From the NCBI RefSeq assembly GCF_011046735.1, contig NZ_CP049258.1, positions 3,986,001-4,050,000 of the forward strand: 64,000 bases of DNA, written 5' to 3'. Positions 60,947 through 64,000 of the stretch are shown here, piece by piece. The position numbers and the translations under genes are program-made. The DNA comes from Nordella sp. HKS 07. Lineage in GTDB: Bacteria; Pseudomonadota; Alphaproteobacteria; Rhizobiales; Aestuariivirgaceae. The notes under the pieces are model-generated. The model did not search any database, was not told where the DNA came from, and was given only the letters and a program-made list of their open reading frames with translations. Positions within the stretch are counted from its first letter, which is position 1. The number at the start of each line of letters is the position of its first letter.

Positions 60947-61782
60947 GCGAGCTTCGCCCCCATGCACAAGGAGCGCCGCGTCCGGCTCTGGCGATCCGCG
61001 ATCTGACCGTCGACTTCAAGCGCCGCAGCGGACTCCTGCGCACCGTCGACAATGTCAGCCTGGACGTGTGGCCGAAGGAGATCGTTGGCGTCATTGGCGA
61101 ATCGGGTTCGGGCAAGACCATGACGGCTTTGTCCGCCATGCGGCTACTGCCCTATGGCGCCCAGATCGGTGGATCGATCGAGCTGGGCGGACGCGACATC
61201 GTCAATCTCAGCGAACCCGAAATGCGCGCCTTGCGCGGCGACCGCATCGCTCTCATCCCGCAGGATGCGATGCAGGCCTTGAACCCGACAATGCGGATAG
61301 GCCGTCAGGTGGGCGAGCCCTATGAGTTCCACCGCAAGCAACCTTATCGCGCCATCTGGGCCAAGGTTGTCGAATTGTTGCGCGCGGTGAAGATCCCCGA
61401 TCCTGAAGTCAGGGTGCGCGAATATCCGCATCAATTCTCGGGCGGCATGCAGCAGCGCGCCATGATCGCCACCGGTCTGGCGCTCGATCCCGAACTGATT
61501 ATCGCGGATGAACCGACGACGGCGCTCGACGTCACGGTGCAGGCGCGAATTCTCAAGCTGCTTCGCGATATCCGCGACGATCGCGGCTCCGCCATCCTCT
61601 TCATCACCCACGAACTCGGCATCGTCGCCGAGCTGTGTGATTGGGTCTATGTGATGAAGGACGGAAAGGTCGTCGAGGACGGTCCGGTCGCCCGCATCTT
61701 CACCGCGCCCCGTGCCGACTACACCCGCATGCTTCTCGAGGCGACGCCCAGCATTCACCGCCGCAAGGAGGCGAGACGATGA
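60943..61782 (+). CDS. Peptide ABC transporter ATPase (DppD-like)
   Basis: A 279-residue ABC ATPase. Walker A is GESGSGKT (52-59), the Q-loop is [14 protein letters not shown], the signature is [19 protein letters not shown], and Walker B is [17 protein letters not shown] with [13 protein letters not shown] as switch. It is shorter than many DppD proteins, lacking most of the C-terminal cysteine-containing extension. It overlaps its neighbours by four and four bases. Confidence 0.93.
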   Translation: MSELRPHAQGAPRPALAIRDLTVDFKRRSGLLRTVDNVSLDVWPKEIVGVIGESGSGKTMTALSAMRLLPYGAQIGGSIELGGRDIVNLSEPEMRALRGDRIALIPQDAMQALNPTMRIGRQVGEPYEFHRKQPYRAIWAKVVELLRAVKIPDPEVRVREYPHQFSGGMQQRAMIATGLALDPELIIADEPTTALDVTVQARILKLLRDIRDDRGSAILFITHELGIVAELCDWVYVMKDGKVVEDGPVARIFTAPRADYTRMLLEATPSIHRRKEARR

Positions 61783-62579
61783 GTGAGCCGGTAGTGCGCG
61801 TCGAGAATGTATCGAAAGTGTTCAGGCCAGGCGGCCTGTTCAATCGCGCGCCCGGTTTCAAGGCCGTATCGAATGTCTCCCTGTCGGTGGCGAGAAACCG
61901 CACGCTTGGCATCGTAGGCGAATCGGGCTCCGGCAAGTCCACGCTTCTGCGCATGGTGCTGCGCCTCATCGAACCCAGCGAAGGGCGCATTCTCGTCAAC
62001 GGCTCCGAAATCTGGGCCCTGCGCGGCGCCGAGCTCAAGTCGATGCGCCGTCAGCTGCAGCCGATCTTTCAGAATCCGGCCTCGTCCTTCAATCCTCGCC
62101 AGACTATCCGTGCCATCCTGTCGGCGCCCCTCGAAGTGCATGGCATCGGCACGCCTGCGGAGCGGCGCGAGCGCATAAGCACTCTGCTCCGCCGTGTCGG
62201 TCTCGACCCGTCGATCGAGACCCGCCTGCCGCATCAATTGTCGGGCGGCCAGAAGCAGCGCATCGCCATTGCCCGCGCCGTGATACTGGGGCCCAGCGTC
62301 GTGCTGGCGGATGAGCCCACATCGGCGCTCGATGTCTCCGTCCAGGCCCAGGTGCTGAAGCTCTTCTCCGACATCAAGTATGATTTCGGCCTCACCACGA
62401 TCTTCGTCAGCCATAATCTGGCGGTCATCCGCGAGGTCAGCGACGAAGTCGCCGTCATGCGCCGCGGCGAGATTGTCGAGCAGGGCGAAGTCGATCGCAT
62501 CTTCGAAGATCCGCAACATGACTATACGCGCGAGCTCCTGGCCGCCGTGCCGACATCCGCTTTCATGCGGCAAGCCTGA
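61779..62579 (+). CDS. Peptide ABC transporter ATPase (DppF-like)
   Basis: A 266-residue ABC ATPase. Walker A is GESGSGKST (48-56), the Q-loop is PIFQNPASSFNPRQTI, the signature is LSGGQKQRIAIARAVI, Walker B is VVLADEPTSALDVSVQAQVL. The VFRPGGLFNRAPGFKAV insert before the first strand is typical of DppF. It is also shorter than usual at the C-terminus. AAGGAGG precedes ATG 61779, which overlaps the DppD-like stop. Confidence 0.93.
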   Translation: MSEPVVRVENVSKVFRPGGLFNRAPGFKAVSNVSLSVARNRTLGIVGESGSGKSTLLRMVLRLIEPSEGRILVNGSEIWALRGAELKSMRRQLQPIFQNPASSFNPRQTIRAILSAPLEVHGIGTPAERRERISTLLRRVGLDPSIETRLPHQLSGGQKQRIAIARAVILGPSVVLADEPTSALDVSVQAQVLKLFSDIKYDFGLTTIFVSHNLAVIREVSDEVAVMRRGEIVEQGEVDRIFEDPQHDYTRELLAAVPTSAFMRQA

Positions 62580-62597
62580 ACCGAAAGGAGATACCTC

Positions 62598-63335
62598 ATG
62601 ATCCAGCTGGCCACTTTCTCCATCGCCGCGCGCTGCCCGCGCACCGGCATGCTGGGCGTCGCCGTCTCGACCGCGGTGCCGGCCATCGGTGGGCTGTGTG
62701 CGTTCGTAGGCCCGCGCATCGGCGCCGTTGCGACGCAATCCTGGGTCAATCCCTATCTCGGCATTGACGGGCTTTCCTTGCTGAAGGGCGGCATGTCGGC
62801 CAAGGCGGCGCTCGACAAGCTCATTGCCGAGGATCCGGGCCGTGAGGTCCGTCAGCTCGGCATCGTCGATGCGCAGGGCAATGTCGCCGCCTTCACCGGC
62901 AAGGAGTGCACGGCCTGGTGCGGGCATGAAGTGGGTGAGGGCTTCACCGTTCAGGGCAATATGCTGGTGAGCGGCGAGACCGTGTCGGCGATGGCCAAGG
63001 CCGCCAGCGACGGCGCGGCGCTTGCCTTGCCCGAGCGCCTGATGCGCGTGCTGGAAGCCGGCCAGAAGGCCGGCGGCGACAAGCGCGGCAAGCAGTCGGC
63101 TTATATGAAGGTGCATGATGCCGAGGAGTATCCTTATCTCATGATCGGCGTTGATGATCACTCAACTCCGGTGACGGAGCTGCGCCGCGTCTATGAAGTG
63201 GCGCGCGCCCAATGCCTGCCTTTCGTCACCGGCCTGTCGACGCGCCAGAATAGCGTCGGCCATCTTTCGGCGGAGACCACTTCCATGTTGATGACGCCGC
63301 CCCAGGACCGGCCGCAGCGCGTGGATGGCGAATGA
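62598..63335 (+). CDS. DUF1028 family (Ntn-hydrolase-like) protein
   Basis: A 245-residue protein with the DUF1028 pattern: TFSIAARCPRTGMLGVAVST, VGARIGAVATQ-like strand, NPYLGIDGLSLLKGGMSAKA, AFTGKECTAWCGHEVGEGFTVQGNML and YPYLMIGVDDHSTPVTELRRVY. The fold is predicted to be Ntn-hydrolase-like; biochemical function is poorly known. AAGGAG precedes ATG 62598, 18 bases after the transporter ATPase. ATGA overlap with the M20 gene places it in a hydrolytic module of the transport operon. Confidence 0.88.
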   Translation: MIQLATFSIAARCPRTGMLGVAVSTAVPAIGGLCAFVGPRIGAVATQSWVNPYLGIDGLSLLKGGMSAKAALDKLIAEDPGREVRQLGIVDAQGNVAAFTGKECTAWCGHEVGEGFTVQGNMLVSGETVSAMAKAASDGAALALPERLMRVLEAGQKAGGDKRGKQSAYMKVHDAEEYPYLMIGVDDHSTPVTELRRVYEVARAQCLPFVTGLSTRQNSVGHLSAETTSMLMTPPQDRPQRVDGE

Positions 63336-64000
63336 TCATGTCGACCTCCGTGCCTCCGCAGAGCCGTGCCATCCTCGAGCGCCTCGTTTCATTCGACACG
63401 ACCAGCCGCAATTCCAATCTCCCGCTCATCGAATATGTCGAGAGCTATCTTGCGCGTCATGGCGTGCGATCGCGCCGCGTCGGTTCGGCGGACGAGCGCA
63501 AGACCAATCTCTTCGCCACCATCGGGCCCGATGCGCCGGGTGGCCTCATTCTCTCCGGCCACACCGACTGCGTGCCGGTCGACGATCAGGACTGGTCGAG
63601 CGATCCCTTCGTGCTGACCGAGCGCGAGGGCCGGCTTTTCGGCCGCGGCAGTGCCGACATGAAGGGCTTTCTTGCCTGCGTGCTCGCGGTTGTGCCGGAG
63701 CTGGTCGCGAATCCCCGGGCGAAGCCCATCCATATCGCGTTCTCCTATGACGAGGAGGTCGGCTGCACCGGCGTGCTTGAGCTCGTGGACGATTTGAACG
63801 CACGCGGATTTCAGGCTGACATGTGTCTGGTCGGCGAGCCGACCGGCATGGAACTCGTCATCGGGCATAAGAGCGGACGGGCCTATCGCTGCCTGGTCAC
63901 CGGACTCGAGGCGCATTCGAGCCTGGCGCCGCGCGCCGTCAATGCGATCGAGATCGCCGCGCGTCTCATCGCCGGCATCAGCGAGATCGCCAGGGAGTTC
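63332..64000 (+). CDS. M20-family deacylase, ArgE-like (3'-truncated by window end)
   Basis: The first 223 residues of a zinc-dependent M20 amidohydrolase such as acetylornithine deacetylase. Metal ligands and catalytic residues are visible: His77 and Asp79 in SGHTDCVPV, Asp109 in GRGSADMKGF, and Glu141-Glu142 in SYDEEVGCTG. GEPTGMELVIGHKSGRAY and LEAHSSLAPRAVNAIEIAA are ArgE-like. ATG 63332 overlaps the DUF1028 stop. Being in a peptide-uptake operon suggests it deacylates or cleaves an imported compound and need not serve arginine synthesis. The rest lies beyond the window. Confidence 0.88.
   Translation, partial: MIMSTSVPPQSRAILERLVSFDTTSRNSNLPLIEYVESYLARHGVRSRRVGSADERKTNLFATIGPDAPGGLILSGHTDCVPVDDQDWSSDPFVLTEREGRLFGRGSADMKGFLACVLAVVPELVANPRAKPIHIAFSYDEEVGCTGVLELVDDLNARGFQADMCLVGEPTGMELVIGHKSGRAYRCLVTGLEAHSSLAPRAVNAIEIAARLIAGISEIAREF

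Noticed and set aside
1-64000. CRISPR arrays, rRNA genes, toxin-antitoxin pairs, plasmid replication genes
   Set aside because: Looked for and not seen; the repeated elements are palindromic intergenic units without regular spacers.

Overview
The window is a gene-dense, GC-rich alphaproteobacterial chromosome segment, most likely from the Hyphomicrobiales (Rhizobiales). That placement rests on families that cluster in the order: a MucR/Ros zinc-finger regulator, a FeuP/FeuQ-type two-component pair, a BA14K-family protein, DUF2336, DUF1491 and DUF5330 proteins, a Tat-exported beta-helix repeat protein and a RibB carrying a dead RibA domain. No rRNA or CRISPR array is present. I see two tRNAs (Pro-CGG and Gln-TTG), one IS110-family element and several families of palindromic intergenic repeats. 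I cannot name a genus.

Layout. 1-5.3 kb is an accessory patch: a truncated methyltransferase, a frameshifted PPOX-family gene, an unknown protein, a divergent MarR regulator and cysteine-synthase-like pair, an unidentified coding remnant and an orphan phage tail-fibre-like gene. 5.5-9.8 kb holds the two tRNAs, an SGNH-like membrane protein, an MFS transporter broken by one nonsense codon, and a Rhizobium-type asparaginase. 9.8-11.1 kb is the IS110 element, next to a palindromic repeat. 11.1-17.1 kb has a Tat-exported beta-helix protein, a TPR protein, and the heterodimeric methylmalonyl-CoA mutase behind a DUF2780 gene. 17.3-24.6 kb has a HerA-like ATPase, an acyl-CoA ligase, a GST with a divergent LysR regulator, and a three-gene RimK ligase / retropepsin-like protease / aspartoacylase-like operon.

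24.7-31.9 kb contains two VOC proteins, an ATC-hydrolase family protein, an HTH-RibB fusion, a methyltransferase, an iron superoxide dismutase with two plausible translation starts (one adding a Tat signal), and a glutaryl-CoA dehydrogenase / GNAT / FAD-oxidoreductase operon. 31.9-35.8 kb is a trehalose operon (otsB, GH15 hydrolase, otsA). 36-46 kb carries oligopeptidase B with a decayed msrB beside it, then DUF2336, MucR, PAS, BA14K, SufE, DUF488, DUF5330, peptidoglycan-binding, DUF1491 and SDR genes. Palindromic repeats are scattered among these and encode the C-termini of SufE and of a small protein.

46-56.4 kb holds DUF1254/DUF1214 membrane proteins, a class A penicillin-binding protein, CofD-like and YcgN-like proteins, a MerR/GyrI regulator with a BtrH-like papain-fold protein, a GNAT, and a PepSY-FeuP-FeuQ signalling cluster. 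56.6-64 kb begins with a possible small RNA ending in a strong terminator. It continues with an XRE-cupin regulator facing a peptide ABC transporter operon (binding protein, two permeases, two ATPases) that runs on into a DUF1028 hydrolase and an M20 (ArgE-like) deacylase cut by the window end. This last operon looks like uptake plus intracellular hydrolysis of an acylated amino acid or small peptide.
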